Origin: JBDGYW01 sp964518955
Lineage (GTDB): Bacteria; Gemmatimonadota; Gemmatimonadetes; Gemmatimonadales; GWC2-71-9
Direction of reading: 5' to 3'
NCBI GenBank assembly: GCA_964518955.1
Contig: CAZFHS010000008.1
Location: 62,001 to 126,000, forward strand
Length of the DNA stretch: 64,000 nt
In this document: one piece after another, positions 42,983-52,638 of the stretch
Numbering within the stretch: position 1 is the first letter of the stretch
Layout: the number at the start of each line of letters is the position of its first letter
Made by a program: the position numbers and the translations under genes
The notes under the pieces: model-generated
What the model saw: the letters and a program-made list of their open reading frames with translations, nothing else
What the model was told of the DNA's origin: nothing
The model's database searches: none

Positions 42983-45226
42983 TCAGCGCCTTTCTTCCCT
43001 CAATGCCTCCACCCTCCAGCCGAACTCCTCGGCTAACGATTCGCTCCAGCCTTGCTTCAAAAAAACCAACATTCCATCGGCATCGACGAACCACGTGGTG
43101 GGGTACACCTGGACTCCGGCGCTCCTCGCATATCCATCATCCAGCAGGACCGCGAAGTCATACTGGTGCCTGTCCATCCATGGCGGAACGTCGTCGGGGT
43201 TTTGATCGTTGTTCACCGTCAAAACGACTACAGCATCATCGTCGCGATACTGCTCGTGGAATTTCTGGAACTCCGGCATCTCAACCACACACGGCCCACA
43301 CCATGTGCCCCAGAAGTTGATTGCCAGGATCTTCCCTGAGAGGCTGTCAGAAGAGAATGCTACGCCGTTGATGTCGGTGAGTGTGAACGGTTCGATCGGT
43401 TTGGGCTCCTCGATGCGTTCGCCCAGCGTCTTCTGCATGCGGCGCTCGCGGTCTAGGTTACTCGCATCGGCGAGGTACTCCTCGAAACCTTCCGTGCTGG
43501 CAGTGCGCTTTTCGTAAAACTCCTTAAGAGCATCATCGTTGAGATTGTTTCCCGGCCGCTGGACCATCACGCCCTTGATGTAGTACTGCTCGGCGCTGTC
43601 CATGAAACCGCCGAGAAGTTCCACATCCGCTTCGCCAGCCTCGAGAGCGAGGTCGTACCTCTTCTCGTAGAACCGACCCAGGTGATAGAGGTTAGTGATG
43701 TTCTCGTGCTGCAGTTCGTACGCGCGCAACAGTTCCGCCTCGGCTTCGTCCAACCGCCCCTCATTGAAGTAGATCCAGCCGAGGGCGTCGTACATCATCC
43801 CGTGCATACGATGCACGTATTCCTCGTATTCACCATCAGTGTCGAACCTGCCGTACTCCTTATACTCGTCCGCCCGCTCCGTTGCTTTGGTCAACCCTAC
43901 CCGCACCAGTTGCTCCGCTTCCCGGAAATGCGTGTTGTGTTCCGCCAGCTCGACCGGGCCCAGCGCGTACATTACGTGCAGGTTGATGCCTTCGTACCTC
44001 GCCATTCCGTCGACCACCTCGTACAGGTAGTCGGGATCGACATCTTCTTCGTTCCGAAGCAGATAAAACAGCGAACGATACGCATCGCCGCGAAGCGTCG
44101 CGCGGTGGAAAGAATGACGCTCGAGGAAGCTCACCAGCGCCTGCCGGTAATCCTCACGCAGCCCAGGATCCTCACTGCCGGTCGCTTCCTTCTGCTCACT
44201 CAGCTTTGTGCGCATGCGCCGGTATCTACTCACGAGAGCCCATTCAGCGGCTTGGGTGTCGGGGAACTGATCCAAGAGCCTCTGTTCGATTGCGATCAGC
44301 TTGTCTTCCAGCTGGAGCTGCTCGTAGACGTTAGCGACGGCAAGCAAAGCGTAGGGCGCCGAGCCTCGTACCTCGAGCAACGACTCGATGTCTGCCTCGA
44401 TCTCTGCACGCTTCTCCTCGGGGCCAACCTCGCGCTGGCCAAGCACAGCGCGCCAATAGAATTGATGAACCTGAGAACTTTGGGATAGCTCGGCTGATCT
44501 TCTGAGCAACGGCAGGGCCTCCGCTGTGCGCCGCATATTGCCGAGGTATGAACCGGGAAGAAAGTGAGCGCTCAGGTTTGTCGGATCCAACTCGCGTACG
44601 CGAGCAAACAGGGCGAACGCTTCCTCCGCCATCTCTGCATCGTGCGTCTCGTTGGACATGAAATAGATGGCTACTGCCTTCCTGAGCTGTATAGTGGGAT
44701 GCTGCGCGACATCCGGAGGCAGTCCGTCGATGTAGGCAATCGCAGCTTCGTTGCTCTCGTGAGTTCGCAGGACCTCGGCCCGCATGTGTAGAAAGTCGAG
44801 ATGGTCGGGCGCGAGCGAGACGGCTTTCTCGCTCGCTTCCAACGCTTCGTCGCGACGCCCTTCTGTCCAATTGAGGGTTCCTGCTAGCGCAAACCAATTC
44901 CATGCGCTCGTCGAGTCGGTTTCCAGCATACGCGCGGCCGCGGCAGCCGCAGAATCCTCCGCGCGATTCCTCGCCATGTTCTGCAGGTACCAAGCGCACA
45001 GCTCATGGTTGTTGGGCGCTCGATTGCACCAGACCTCTCCCAACTGAGTACCCGTGTCGAAATCGCGCAGCCAGTAGAGTTCGCGCAATCGTGCTGTCAC
45101 GTCGGCGGCGCTCTCCTGTGCTTGCACGGCTGTAGTACCACCAACAACTGCAGAAAAGACTGCAAGAAGTGCTACCGAGCGGGCTAGTTTGCTTGCGGCG
45201 GCGTTGAAGCGCAGCTCAGTTCTCAT
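42983..45226 (-). CDS. Secreted TPR protein with a C-terminal TlpA-like thioredoxin domain
   Basis: A 747-residue exported protein (ATG 45226 with GGAGGG; a signal peptide about 12-36, ending VQAQE). Residues about 40-590 are tetratricopeptide repeats, for example WNWFALAGTLNWTEGRRDEA and DALGWIYFNEGRLDEAEAEL. The last 150 residues are a TlpA/ResA-type thioredoxin domain with the active pair WCGPC (C643, C646) in NFWGTWCGPCVVEMPEF. Such TPR-thioredoxin proteins probably reduce or exchange disulfides in the periplasm, with the TPR part selecting the substrate. Operon with the propeller gene downstream. Confidence 0.85.
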   Translation of the reverse strand: MRTELRFNAAASKLARSVALLAVFSAVVGGTTAVQAQESAADVTARLRELYWLRDFDTGTQLGEVWCNRAPNNHELCAWYLQNMARNRAEDSAAAAAARMLETDSTSAWNWFALAGTLNWTEGRRDEALEASEKAVSLAPDHLDFLHMRAEVLRTHESNEAAIAYIDGLPPDVAQHPTIQLRKAVAIYFMSNETHDAEMAEEAFALFARVRELDPTNLSAHFLPGSYLGNMRRTAEALPLLRRSAELSQSSQVHQFYWRAVLGQREVGPEEKRAEIEADIESLLEVRGSAPYALLAVANVYEQLQLEDKLIAIEQRLLDQFPDTQAAEWALVSRYRRMRTKLSEQKEATGSEDPGLREDYRQALVSFLERHSFHRATLRGDAYRSLFYLLRNEEDVDPDYLYEVVDGMARYEGINLHVMYALGPVELAEHNTHFREAEQLVRVGLTKATERADEYKEYGRFDTDGEYEEYVHRMHGMMYDALGWIYFNEGRLDEAEAELLRAYELQHENITNLYHLGRFYEKRYDLALEAGEADVELLGGFMDSAEQYYIKGVMVQRPGNNLNDDALKEFYEKRTASTEGFEEYLADASNLDRERRMQKTLGERIEEPKPIEPFTLTDINGVAFSSDSLSGKILAINFWGTWCGPCVVEMPEFQKFHEQYRDDDAVVVLTVNNDQNPDDVPPWMDRHQYDFAVLLDDGYARSAGVQVYPTTWFVDADGMLVFLKQGWSESLAEEFGWRVEALREERR

Positions 45227-45468
45227 GTTCACCCTCCGTCCTGTTAGTTCAGCCAATGGCATGCACCGATTTGGGTGAGAGAAAGACTGGGAACGACGAG
45301 AGCGGATCGAGGCCAGGGCGCGGAGTGCGGCGCCGAGCTTCGGCGTGTGCAGAGGAGAGCAACAACTGTTTCGACCAGCTCTAACGAGGACTGGCACGGC
45401 ATTCTTCGTCAATTGGAGCGCAGTTGTCTCAATTTGTTACACGGAATGCAGGTTGGCGTTCCTTAGCA

Positions 45469-46515
45469 TCAACGTCGATCTGTCGAGAATCGCTGCCCGG
45501 ATTGTGCGCCACAGCGAGTCAACCCAACCACGATTCCGCACGTAGGCCCACTGCCCGTGCTTATGTTCGCGAACGACAGCACCCCGAGCACCGGCACAGG
45601 CGTGACACTCACTTCGCTCACACCAAGGCTGCCTCCCATGGCCTCCCATCTACTTCCCCAGCAGTACGCCGAGCCACCTGTGGCCACCCCACATGCATGA
45701 ACACCACCCGAACGCGCTCCAGTATGCCCGACGGACACCGACTCGAACGTCATGTCGAGCGCAACCACGTTGGGTATGTTGCTCCCGAACTGATGCGCAC
45801 TGGCGTGAGGTGCGCCCCAGCACAGCCCCAGGCCTCGAGTTCAGATCGCACAAGTGTTTTCAGCACCCGCGGATACAAGTGTGTATCGCGCGGCCACGTG
45901 GAGTACCGACCCACCCGGTTCTCCATCAACGCCGGCCCGAATCGTCACCGAGCCAACGCCTACGCTTGCGATCAAACCCGTGAGGGTGTCCACGGTCACG
46001 ACGCTGGTGTCGGCACTAAAGAAGACAGGATCTCTATCTACGACCGTGTCGCCGGCCTCGTTGATTGCAACGACGAGCGCTACCGTCGAGTCTCCGACCT
46101 CGATCGTGTCATCCTGGAAGCTCACCAAGACCTGTCGGACGGGGACGAGGATGACTCGTGCCGTTGCAGCGCCAGATACGGAACCCGCTGAGGCCGTTAT
46201 CGTCGCTGTGCCCTGCGCCACACCGGTCACGAGGCCACTCGAGTCGACTTCAGCAACGGCTCGGTTGCTGCTAGACCAGGTTACACCGATCCCCGTGAGA
46301 GTGCTGCCGTTGGTGTCACGTATTGCTGCGCTAAACGACCTGTTGTATCCAAGCCAGACATCGCTGCTTTCCGGACTCACGGAAACCGACCCGACAACTG
46401 GGCCGGGGCCGACAGCGCCCTCATCTATACCACATGACAGTACGACAACACACGCAGCCAGAGCCACAGCAGTTATCCGGACACCTGGCGACGCCCAAAC
46501 CAGAGCTCGACTCAT
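45469..46515 (-). pseudogene. Big2 plus RCC1-repeat lipoprotein interrupted by an in-frame TGA
   Basis: One reading frame runs from ATG 46515 (AGGAGGAG ahead; lipoprotein signal ending VVLSCG) to 45469 with a single TGA at 45843-45841. The first part (224 residues) has two Ig-like Big2 domains with VTWSSSNRAVAEVDSSGLVTG and SADTSVVTVDTLTG. It ends GAENTCAI. After the TGA the same frame continues TRGLGLCWG and HACGVATGGSAYCWG, i.e. RCC1-type repeats, up to TCGIVVGLTRCGA. A CGA to TGA change would explain it. The RCC1 part is also short (about 3 repeats). A readthrough role for the TGA cannot be excluded. Confidence 0.7.
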
Positions 46516-46537
46516 CGACTCCTCCTCATCAATCGCG

Positions 46538-48433
46538 TCATTGCTCGATTGCCGCGAACCAATACGAACCCGTATTCTCGAATTCGTACATGCATGTCGC
46601 CGGCGCGAACGCACAATTTCGGATCTCGTTCACACGCACTATGAGATTGCCGGACGGAGGGACTTCAAAAGCACCACTGGTGCTGACGAACGTATAGCTG
46701 TCGATCGAACCCAATACCTCGCGGGTCACGGGGTCCACAACCTCGAACGTGAGCCAACCGGACGAGTTTTGGAACTGAAAAACGACGCTGTCGCCCGCCG
46801 TGGCTGTCAGTGTGAATTCATCTACGTCGCCACCGAAGTCAATAGACTCAGTCGTCACGGAGTCGCCCACGCCAAAGGCCGCTGCAGCGATCTCCGGTTC
46901 GGCGCCCAGTTCTTCTATCAAGAATCGATACGCGCCGGCCTCGGCGGCCAGGCGACCGTCATTCCCGGCGTGGATTCGCAGCATATACATGCCGTCGTGC
47001 CTCAGTGTAAACCTGCCGGTTGACCGATCGCTCAGGCTCGGCTCGCTCGTCCGGGAAAAACCGACCGCAATAGCTGAATCGGTGGCTAGATCGGTAACAA
47101 CCAGTTGGAATCCCCAATCGGACGGTTCAGCATTTCCCTGGAAGTACACGCTGAGATGTTGACCGGTGTTGCCCTGAAACGTGAACTCATCGATGTCGCC
47201 CAGTGGATCGAGTAGTTCGTTCGACACCGTGTCTCCGATCGAAACGACATCGTTCTCCACCTCAGGTGCACGATCCAGTTCGTATGCGTAGAGCCTATAC
47301 GATCCGTAGTAGCCGTACACGCGGCTGTAACCCTCGATACGCAGTGAGTATTCCTGGTCAGGGTACAGAATCTGAGGTCCGCTTCCATAGCGACGCTCCG
47401 CTAGCGCGCTTGGGAACTGCGTATTCGACGTCTCGGTCACCAACCTCATGGCGAGGCCTTCGTCACGCTCCGCACCGGTGTGTTCTATCACGAAGCTCAT
47501 CTCGACCGTATCCTGAACATTCAACGAGAATTCGTCCACATCGCCCATCATCTCGGTGTCCTCGTTGAGAACGCTGTCGCCAACGTTTAATACGGCAGGT
47601 GCGGTTTCAGGTAGCGGGTCGATCGGGTAGAGCAACAGACGGTACCTACCTCGATCGCGGCAGTCCTTGCTGTCCTCTCCAAGAACGCGAACGATGTGTT
47701 CGCCCGACTCAGGTACCGTGAACGTACTCGTGGCCTGGAGTTTGAGCGCAGTGTCAGCCCCGCTGCTCAGTACTAGGCCGACGCCGCTGACCATGTCGAT
47801 CGGCACCTCACCTCTGAAGTTGCTCAACGGATCGCCGGTGTCCGTCAGGAGAAACACATTGAACTGCTCTCCTGCTTGGGCCGAGAACTTGAATTCGTCA
47901 ATGTCGCCTACATGGTCCAACGTCTCAGATACCACGGTGTCGCTCACGTCGGTTGCAGCCACCGTCTCGGGAGAGCGGTCGATTCCGTAGAGCCAGAGCC
48001 GGTAGGTGGCTCCCGGAGGACCACCGACTCCAAACTGATACGTCGTGTTCTCCGGAAGTGTGAATCTGCCGGTGGCCTGGCATTCGAGATCTCCATCGAG
48101 GCCGCTGCTCCTAACTTCGTAAACAGTGCGATCGTCGATCACGAGCCTGACGCTGAAGCTGTCGTCCCTCTGGGTGAGGCCCTGAAGGAAGATGCTGTAA
48201 TCCTGCCCAACGGTCCCCTGAAACTGCCAACCTGGATCTGCACCACTATCAGGCTTGGTAAAGGTGACCGTGTCCCCTACCTGGAGCAGACGAACCTGTG
48301 GCTGTTGCTGATTGTCATCGGGTGGGTCGGGTTCAACGGTAGACTCTCCGCACGCTAGTGCGAACAAGGCTGTAGCGGTGAGCAGCACATTGCACGAGAG
48401 GGGGTTTAGGAAACGGAAACACATGCAGTGCAA
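46538..48433 (-). CDS. Repeat lipoprotein with PPC-like domains
   Basis: A 631-residue lipoprotein; the signal ends ALFALACGES. Four or five repeats of about 120 residues follow, each opening with a phrase like VGDTVSNELLDPLGDIDEFTF or VGDSVLNEDTEMMGDVDEFSL. The last part (about 530-631) has two cysteines. The repeats are like bacterial pre-peptidase C-terminal (PPC) domains, which bind carbohydrate or stabilise secreted enzymes; no catalytic domain is visible. TTG 48433 is used because AGGAGG stands 7 bases upstream; ATG 48424 is an alternative. It is an operon with the broken Big2-RCC1 gene (22-base gap). Confidence 0.75.
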   Translation of the reverse strand: MHCMCFRFLNPLSCNVLLTATALFALACGESTVEPDPPDDNQQQPQVRLLQVGDTVTFTKPDSGADPGWQFQGTVGQDYSIFLQGLTQRDDSFSVRLVIDDRTVYEVRSSGLDGDLECQATGRFTLPENTTYQFGVGGPPGATYRLWLYGIDRSPETVAATDVSDTVVSETLDHVGDIDEFKFSAQAGEQFNVFLLTDTGDPLSNFRGEVPIDMVSGVGLVLSSGADTALKLQATSTFTVPESGEHIVRVLGEDSKDCRDRGRYRLLLYPIDPLPETAPAVLNVGDSVLNEDTEMMGDVDEFSLNVQDTVEMSFVIEHTGAERDEGLAMRLVTETSNTQFPSALAERRYGSGPQILYPDQEYSLRIEGYSRVYGYYGSYRLYAYELDRAPEVENDVVSIGDTVSNELLDPLGDIDEFTFQGNTGQHLSVYFQGNAEPSDWGFQLVVTDLATDSAIAVGFSRTSEPSLSDRSTGRFTLRHDGMYMLRIHAGNDGRLAAEAGAYRFLIEELGAEPEIAAAAFGVGDSVTTESIDFGGDVDEFTLTATAGDSVVFQFQNSSGWLTFEVVDPVTREVLGSIDSYTFVSTSGAFEVPPSGNLIVRVNEIRNCAFAPATCMYEFENTGSYWFAAIEQ

Positions 48434-48560
48434 TCGAGATCCTCCTCTTCAATGGCTGTTGAAAGGCAAATCTGCACCACTTCAGGTCTGTATGTGCGAG
48501 TAACGAAAATATCACGCGGCGCGATAATACACGTCGGTACGCGTAACCGCTAGGGTGTTT

Positions 48561-48592
48561 TTGGGGCATCGATATGCGGAATTGGGACCTTC
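48561..48592 (+). repeat. Dispersed intergenic element, copy 3
   Basis: TTGGGGCA, 13 bases, then TTGGGACC: the octamers are again 21 bp apart, with CGGAATTGGGAC identical to copies 1 and 2. It lies 24 bases beyond the stop of the propeller gene ending at 48617 and antisense to it, as copy 2 does at its propeller gene. It is shorter than the other two copies. Confidence 0.6.
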
Positions 48593-48616
48593 AAGGAGAT
48601 CTAATGGAGTTCCTAC

Positions 48617-49861
48617 TCACTCCTTGACCAACTCGAACATTTGGATGTGCTGCACATCCAGATCGTCCGCCCAGCGGCCGAGCACGAAGTCGGCGCCAAT
48701 CTGGTGGAGCGTGAAGCGCTTCGGCGTCAGCACCTCACCGAGCATACGACCGTCTCTATCGAACACCGTCCAGCACGGCTGGTCGTCGCCAGGCTTTCTG
48801 TATACTTCGACCCAGAGGTTGCCCTCAGCATCAGCCAGGAAGGAACCGTACGCTGGAAAGGCGTCTGGGAATGTGACGCTTTCGAAGAGCGTCTGCAGAA
48901 GCTGGCTATTCCTCTCGTCCGCGCCTTCGAGTCGCTCTTGCTTGTACTCTTCTACGTCTGCGGTTGTGGCTTCCATGTTGGCGATCGGCCGACGGAACGA
49001 GCGAAGCAGGCGACCATCGAAGTCAATGTGCTCAATTTCGTAGCGGTCGGTGCTGCCCTGAAAAAACCCGTTCCCGGAGACGGCGAATTGCGGGTACCGG
49101 CCGAACGGACGATCTCCCACTAACCGGCGATTCTCCTGAGCCATTGCGTGTATTTCGCCGCCGGGCCTGACCGCAAGGGTGTCGATGAGTTCCCCGTCCG
49201 GTGAGGATCGCAGGTAGACGATCAGGTCCCGCATCGTGCCGGTTTGGATTTCGCCGTCGCCGAAATAGGTCCGCACTCCTGAGAGTATCGTACCATCGTC
49301 GAAAGGGGCGACGTACATCGGGAACCCACCGCCCTCCATCAGAAATCGCATCGTCACCGAGCGGGAGAAACTGCCGTTCGGATCGAAGTAGGAAATCCGC
49401 TGGCTTCTGAAATCGAATACCAGCACCGTGTCATGCTGAGTCGCTTCGATGAAAAGGATGGTTACGAACTCGCCGGGTCCTCCACCCGCCCGGCCGGTCG
49501 AATGAAGATGGTCGCCAACTGAGTCGTAGTAGCGGATCTGAAGAGCACCTGCGTCGGCTACGACGATCCGCCCGTCCGAGAGCCGTTGCGCTCCTGCGAT
49601 CCTAAAGAACTCGTATGCTGGGTCGCCTTCGAGCATACCAATATCGAGCCTCGGCTCTTCCCCTAGGCGCCAGCTGTATCCATCAGGCCAAGCGTTTCCC
49701 AGGCTCTCGATAATCTGCACGCCAGCGCTATCCGTTATGACGGCATAGGAACTACCGTGTTCGCTGGAGCATCCGTATGAGCCAACCATCAGCAGAACCG
49801 CGACGTACGCCAGTCGCTGTAACAGGCGAGAATTTGGGTGACAAGTGCGATCGTGTTGCAA
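48617..49861 (-). CDS. 6-bladed beta-propeller lipoprotein (paralog 3)
   Basis: A 414-residue lipoprotein from TTG 49861, preferred because GAGGAGAAGG lies 6-15 bases upstream; the frame runs on to 49915 without one. The signal ends LMVGSYGCSS. Propeller landmarks are VITDSAGVQIIESLG, LSDGRIVVADAGALQIRYYD and GRAGGGPGEFVTI. It ends VLGRWADDLDVQHIQMFEL. It closely parallels the gene at 41731 in order and spacing. Divergent from the fourth paralog at 50012, with 150 bases between. Confidence 0.8.
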   Translation of the reverse strand: MQHDRTCHPNSRLLQRLAYVAVLLMVGSYGCSSEHGSSYAVITDSAGVQIIESLGNAWPDGYSWRLGEEPRLDIGMLEGDPAYEFFRIAGAQRLSDGRIVVADAGALQIRYYDSVGDHLHSTGRAGGGPGEFVTILFIEATQHDTVLVFDFRSQRISYFDPNGSFSRSVTMRFLMEGGGFPMYVAPFDDGTILSGVRTYFGDGEIQTGTMRDLIVYLRSSPDGELIDTLAVRPGGEIHAMAQENRRLVGDRPFGRYPQFAVSGNGFFQGSTDRYEIEHIDFDGRLLRSFRRPIANMEATTADVEEYKQERLEGADERNSQLLQTLFESVTFPDAFPAYGSFLADAEGNLWVEVYRKPGDDQPCWTVFDRDGRMLGEVLTPKRFTLHQIGADFVLGRWADDLDVQHIQMFELVKE

Positions 49862-50011
49862 GTTGGCCCTTCTCCTCAGTCCGCCGGTACACCTCGAAGT
49901 GCAAATCGATACCAAGTCTCAACTCTCGTCGCAAGTAGCAAGTCAACGGCTTGCTTGACATCACTTCGGTGGCCAGTAAGTCTTGTCCAAGAGTTCTCGA
50001 GGGCCAAACTA

Positions 50012-51229
50012 ATGACATTCGAAAATGCCGCCGCGCATGTCACGTTACTAAGCCTGCTGCTGACTGGCTGCAGTGGTTCTGAGCACACTGATTCTGGACG
50101 CTGGAACGGGACGGTAACGGACAGTGCCGGCGTTACCGTGGTCATCAACCCCAGTACCCCCTTGCTGGGCAGGGTGATGCTGGAGCTAGAGGCGGACCTG
50201 GTTATCGGCGATACGCTTCACGAGGAATCGTTCTTTTTCAACCGCATAGATGCCGGTGTCGATTCTGCAGGCCGTATACACATCTGGGATCCGAATAGCT
50301 TCCGGATCCAAACGTTCGACGGATCGGGCACCTTTGTTCGGACGGTTGGGAAGCAGGGGAGCGGACCAGGCGAGTTCTCCAGTGGCTTCAGCATGTGGTA
50401 TCGAGTTGGTGAAGCGGGCGACCTCACTGTTCTCGAGTCGGGCAAGTTCCAGCTGTTTGATCCGTCGGGCCTGTACCAGAGGGCCATTCCGGCACGCCCA
50501 TCCACGGGACGGTTCGCTTTGCTCGATACAGGCCTGATGGTGCGCGACCAGTTCACGGTAAACGAAGACGGCCCAATCGATGAGCTGATCCTCACCGACA
50601 GCGTAGGCGAGCACGTGAGCACTATTGCCAGTTACCAGTCCATCAAGGCCAGGGCGGCGATGATGGATGGCTTGAGGTTCACCCATCTGGCACCAGAGCC
50701 GGTGCTGGGCCAGGTGCTGCCTAACGGCGCTGCGTTTGGTTTCCCGTCGGAGTATCGCATCTCGTTGACAGGCGATGATGGTGAAGTCGCGACGATCATA
50801 GAAGTAGCGGAGCCTCCCCTCGAGCTAAACGGAAGTATGCGCGATAACCTCCTCGAAGAGATGAGTACCGACGTACACGGGAGAACTCGCCGGGACCTCG
50901 ATGGAGAGGTCTTCTTCCCCGACACTTGGCCGTATTTCGACCGCATAATCTCCGATGACGCCGGAAACCTCCTGGTGCAGCGCGTCGAAATCTCCATCGA
51001 AGCCGATTCGATCCGACGGCTCGCTTTCTTCGATTCGGAGGGCCTGTACCTGTTTGAGGTTCTGGCAGACGTCGAAGAAATTCACGCCGTCAGGTCAGGT
51101 TACTTGTATGCCACTCGATTCAACAGGGAGTTGAACGTCAGTCAGGTTATCCGATACAGAATCTTGAACTGGTCGGTCCTGAGCGAAGCAGCTGAGGAAC
51201 AAACGCTGCCGGAAGTCGAAGAACATTGA
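50012..51229 (+). CDS. 6-bladed beta-propeller lipoprotein (paralog 4)
   Basis: A 405-residue lipoprotein (signal ending SLLLTGCSG); ATG 50012 with GAGGG ten bases ahead. TVTDSAGVTVVINPSTPLL, DAGVDSAGRIHIWDPNSFRI and GKQGSGPGEFSSGF are the landmarks. It is transcribed away from paralog 3, so a shared divergent promoter region of 150 bases is likely. It is the most divergent of the three GEGPGEF-type genes, with an E-rich C-terminus. Confidence 0.8.
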   Translation: MTFENAAAHVTLLSLLLTGCSGSEHTDSGRWNGTVTDSAGVTVVINPSTPLLGRVMLELEADLVIGDTLHEESFFFNRIDAGVDSAGRIHIWDPNSFRIQTFDGSGTFVRTVGKQGSGPGEFSSGFSMWYRVGEAGDLTVLESGKFQLFDPSGLYQRAIPARPSTGRFALLDTGLMVRDQFTVNEDGPIDELILTDSVGEHVSTIASYQSIKARAAMMDGLRFTHLAPEPVLGQVLPNGAAFGFPSEYRISLTGDDGEVATIIEVAEPPLELNGSMRDNLLEEMSTDVHGRTRRDLDGEVFFPDTWPYFDRIISDDAGNLLVQRVEISIEADSIRRLAFFDSEGLYLFEVLADVEEIHAVRSGYLYATRFNRELNVSQVIRYRILNWSVLSEAAEEQTLPEVEEH

Positions 51230-51265
51230 TGTGATTAGAGAAGTGGTCACGACCGCCTGTTCGGT

Positions 51266-52006
51266 TCAGTCTCCTCCATTGCCCTCAGGCATATCGAAGT
51301 GTCCTTCGGGAAAGCTGACCCCGAACTCCACAACATCGATCGTAGCTGTCTCCGGCTCGCCGTCGCCGAAGTAGAACATCATCGTCTTTGGGTAGAGAAT
51401 GCCGTCCGTGATCTGATGGTCGGCGTAGATTCGCCCCATGGTGAACGTGGTATCCATGATCGCGACAGTCGCCTCGGCACGAACGGTTCTGAAGGTTTCA
51501 GAATCGATGAAGTAATCCACCATCGCGCCGAGCGGCAGCTCAACCCGAAGCAAGTAGGCTGAGTCTCCCTCGAGATCCCTTTTACCCAACAGTTCGGCGG
51601 CATGATCAAAAAACGTCGGAAAGATCCACGCGATCTCGAGTTCCCAATCCTTCACAAACTCCGGGTCCACGAGCGACGGCCCCTGCTCCACTCCATCCCT
51701 GTCGATTTGGTGTAGGAATCCGGCTCTTTCACCGTCGAACACTGATATGTACTGATCCCCACCCGTGTTACGCCCTCGATTCGGCCGTTCTATCTCGTGC
51801 GTTACCAGATACTCATGACCCGCATAGGTGACCTCAGCTCTAATCCCGCGGAGCGCGTCCAGCCGCTCCCGGCCACCCCACGATTCCATTACGCGAGCAA
51901 TGACGTCTTCAGGAGTTTGCGGCTCGCCTTGCCGATCATCTGAAGCGCAGGCGACCGCGAAAACGAGGAGGATCGCAGCGAAGAAACGGTTACTGGTCTT
52001 TGGCAC
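51266..52006 (-). CDS. LolA/LppX-like lipoprotein
   Basis: A 246-residue lipoprotein with signal ending VFAVACAS; GTG 52006 follows GAAGG. After a linker (about 25-40) it has a VIARVMESWGGRERLDALRG opening, which is characteristic of outer-membrane lipoprotein-sorting-like or DUF-type proteins with a half-barrel. Strands YLVTHEIERP, YISVFDGERAGF, YFIDSETFRTVRAEA and the end VSFPEGHFDMPEG fit. It probably binds a lipid or lipoprotein, but this is a fold-level guess. Convergent with paralog 4. Confidence 0.65.
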   Translation of the reverse strand: MPKTSNRFFAAILLVFAVACASDDRQGEPQTPEDVIARVMESWGGRERLDALRGIRAEVTYAGHEYLVTHEIERPNRGRNTGGDQYISVFDGERAGFLHQIDRDGVEQGPSLVDPEFVKDWELEIAWIFPTFFDHAAELLGKRDLEGDSAYLLRVELPLGAMVDYFIDSETFRTVRAEATVAIMDTTFTMGRIYADHQITDGILYPKTMMFYFGDGEPETATIDVVEFGVSFPEGHFDMPEGNGGD

Positions 52007-52103
52007 GGCGCTGATTCCTTCGAAGAGGGTTCCGCTTCATCCAGGACGATGAGCGTTGAAACCTTCAGGATGGCAGATGTTGAAAGCTGGCCAGTGCATT
52101 CAT

Positions 52104-52517
52104 CTACTTACCTGCCCGAGCGACAACGCCTCCAAGATATCCCATTGGAATGTACGCCAGCAGAAGGTCGGACGCGTTGAACCACAGTGGACCTCCGAGC
52201 ATCATGACCGCCGTTACGCCACCGATCAAAAAGAATGCTCCTATGCACATCGCAAACTTCATGTGGTGATTCGCCGCAAACTTGGCAGCGATGAACGCGC
52301 CCGAAAGCGTTCCGAGCGCGTGAGCCAAGAACGGAACAAGGAAGTTCACAGGCGTGAACAACTTCATGCTTTCGCTGAGGTTCTCCATTGTGGATACGTC
52401 AGCGCCTTCAGGAAGCGGAATCACCAACGGCCCGATGTTGACCAGCCCCATATTGACCAGGCTGCCGACGACCAAGCCGGATAAAACCGCATATGAGTTC
52501 TTCGCGATTGGATTCAT
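52104..52517 (-). CDS. Small four-helix membrane protein
   Basis: A 137-residue integral membrane protein with four hydrophobic segments at about 8-30, 55-75, 83-103 and 112-132. ATG 52517 with AGGAAG upstream is favoured over the frame's first start. The first helix has VLSGLVVGSLVNMGLVN, and the loop contains PLPEGADVSTMENL, a phrase I have the impression is shared with other small bacterial membrane proteins of unknown function. No role can be named. Confidence 0.6.
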   Translation of the reverse strand: MNPIAKNSYAVLSGLVVGSLVNMGLVNIGPLVIPLPEGADVSTMENLSESMKLFTPVNFLVPFLAHALGTLSGAFIAAKFAANHHMKFAMCIGAFFLIGGVTAVMMLGGPLWFNASDLLLAYIPMGYLGGVVARAGK

Positions 52518-52638
52518 GATCTTCCTAGCCCCTTTAATCGCCACTCACTCGCCTGAACGTAAATCCGGTCAATTCCTCCCGTCCATCCGCTCATCCAGAC
52601 CACGTCGTAAACGTCGACATCGACATGCTTCCAGAACA

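Noticed and set aside
43682..44488. A 268-codon open frame on the plus strand
   Set aside because: Antisense to the TPR-thioredoxin gene, which explains the region fully.
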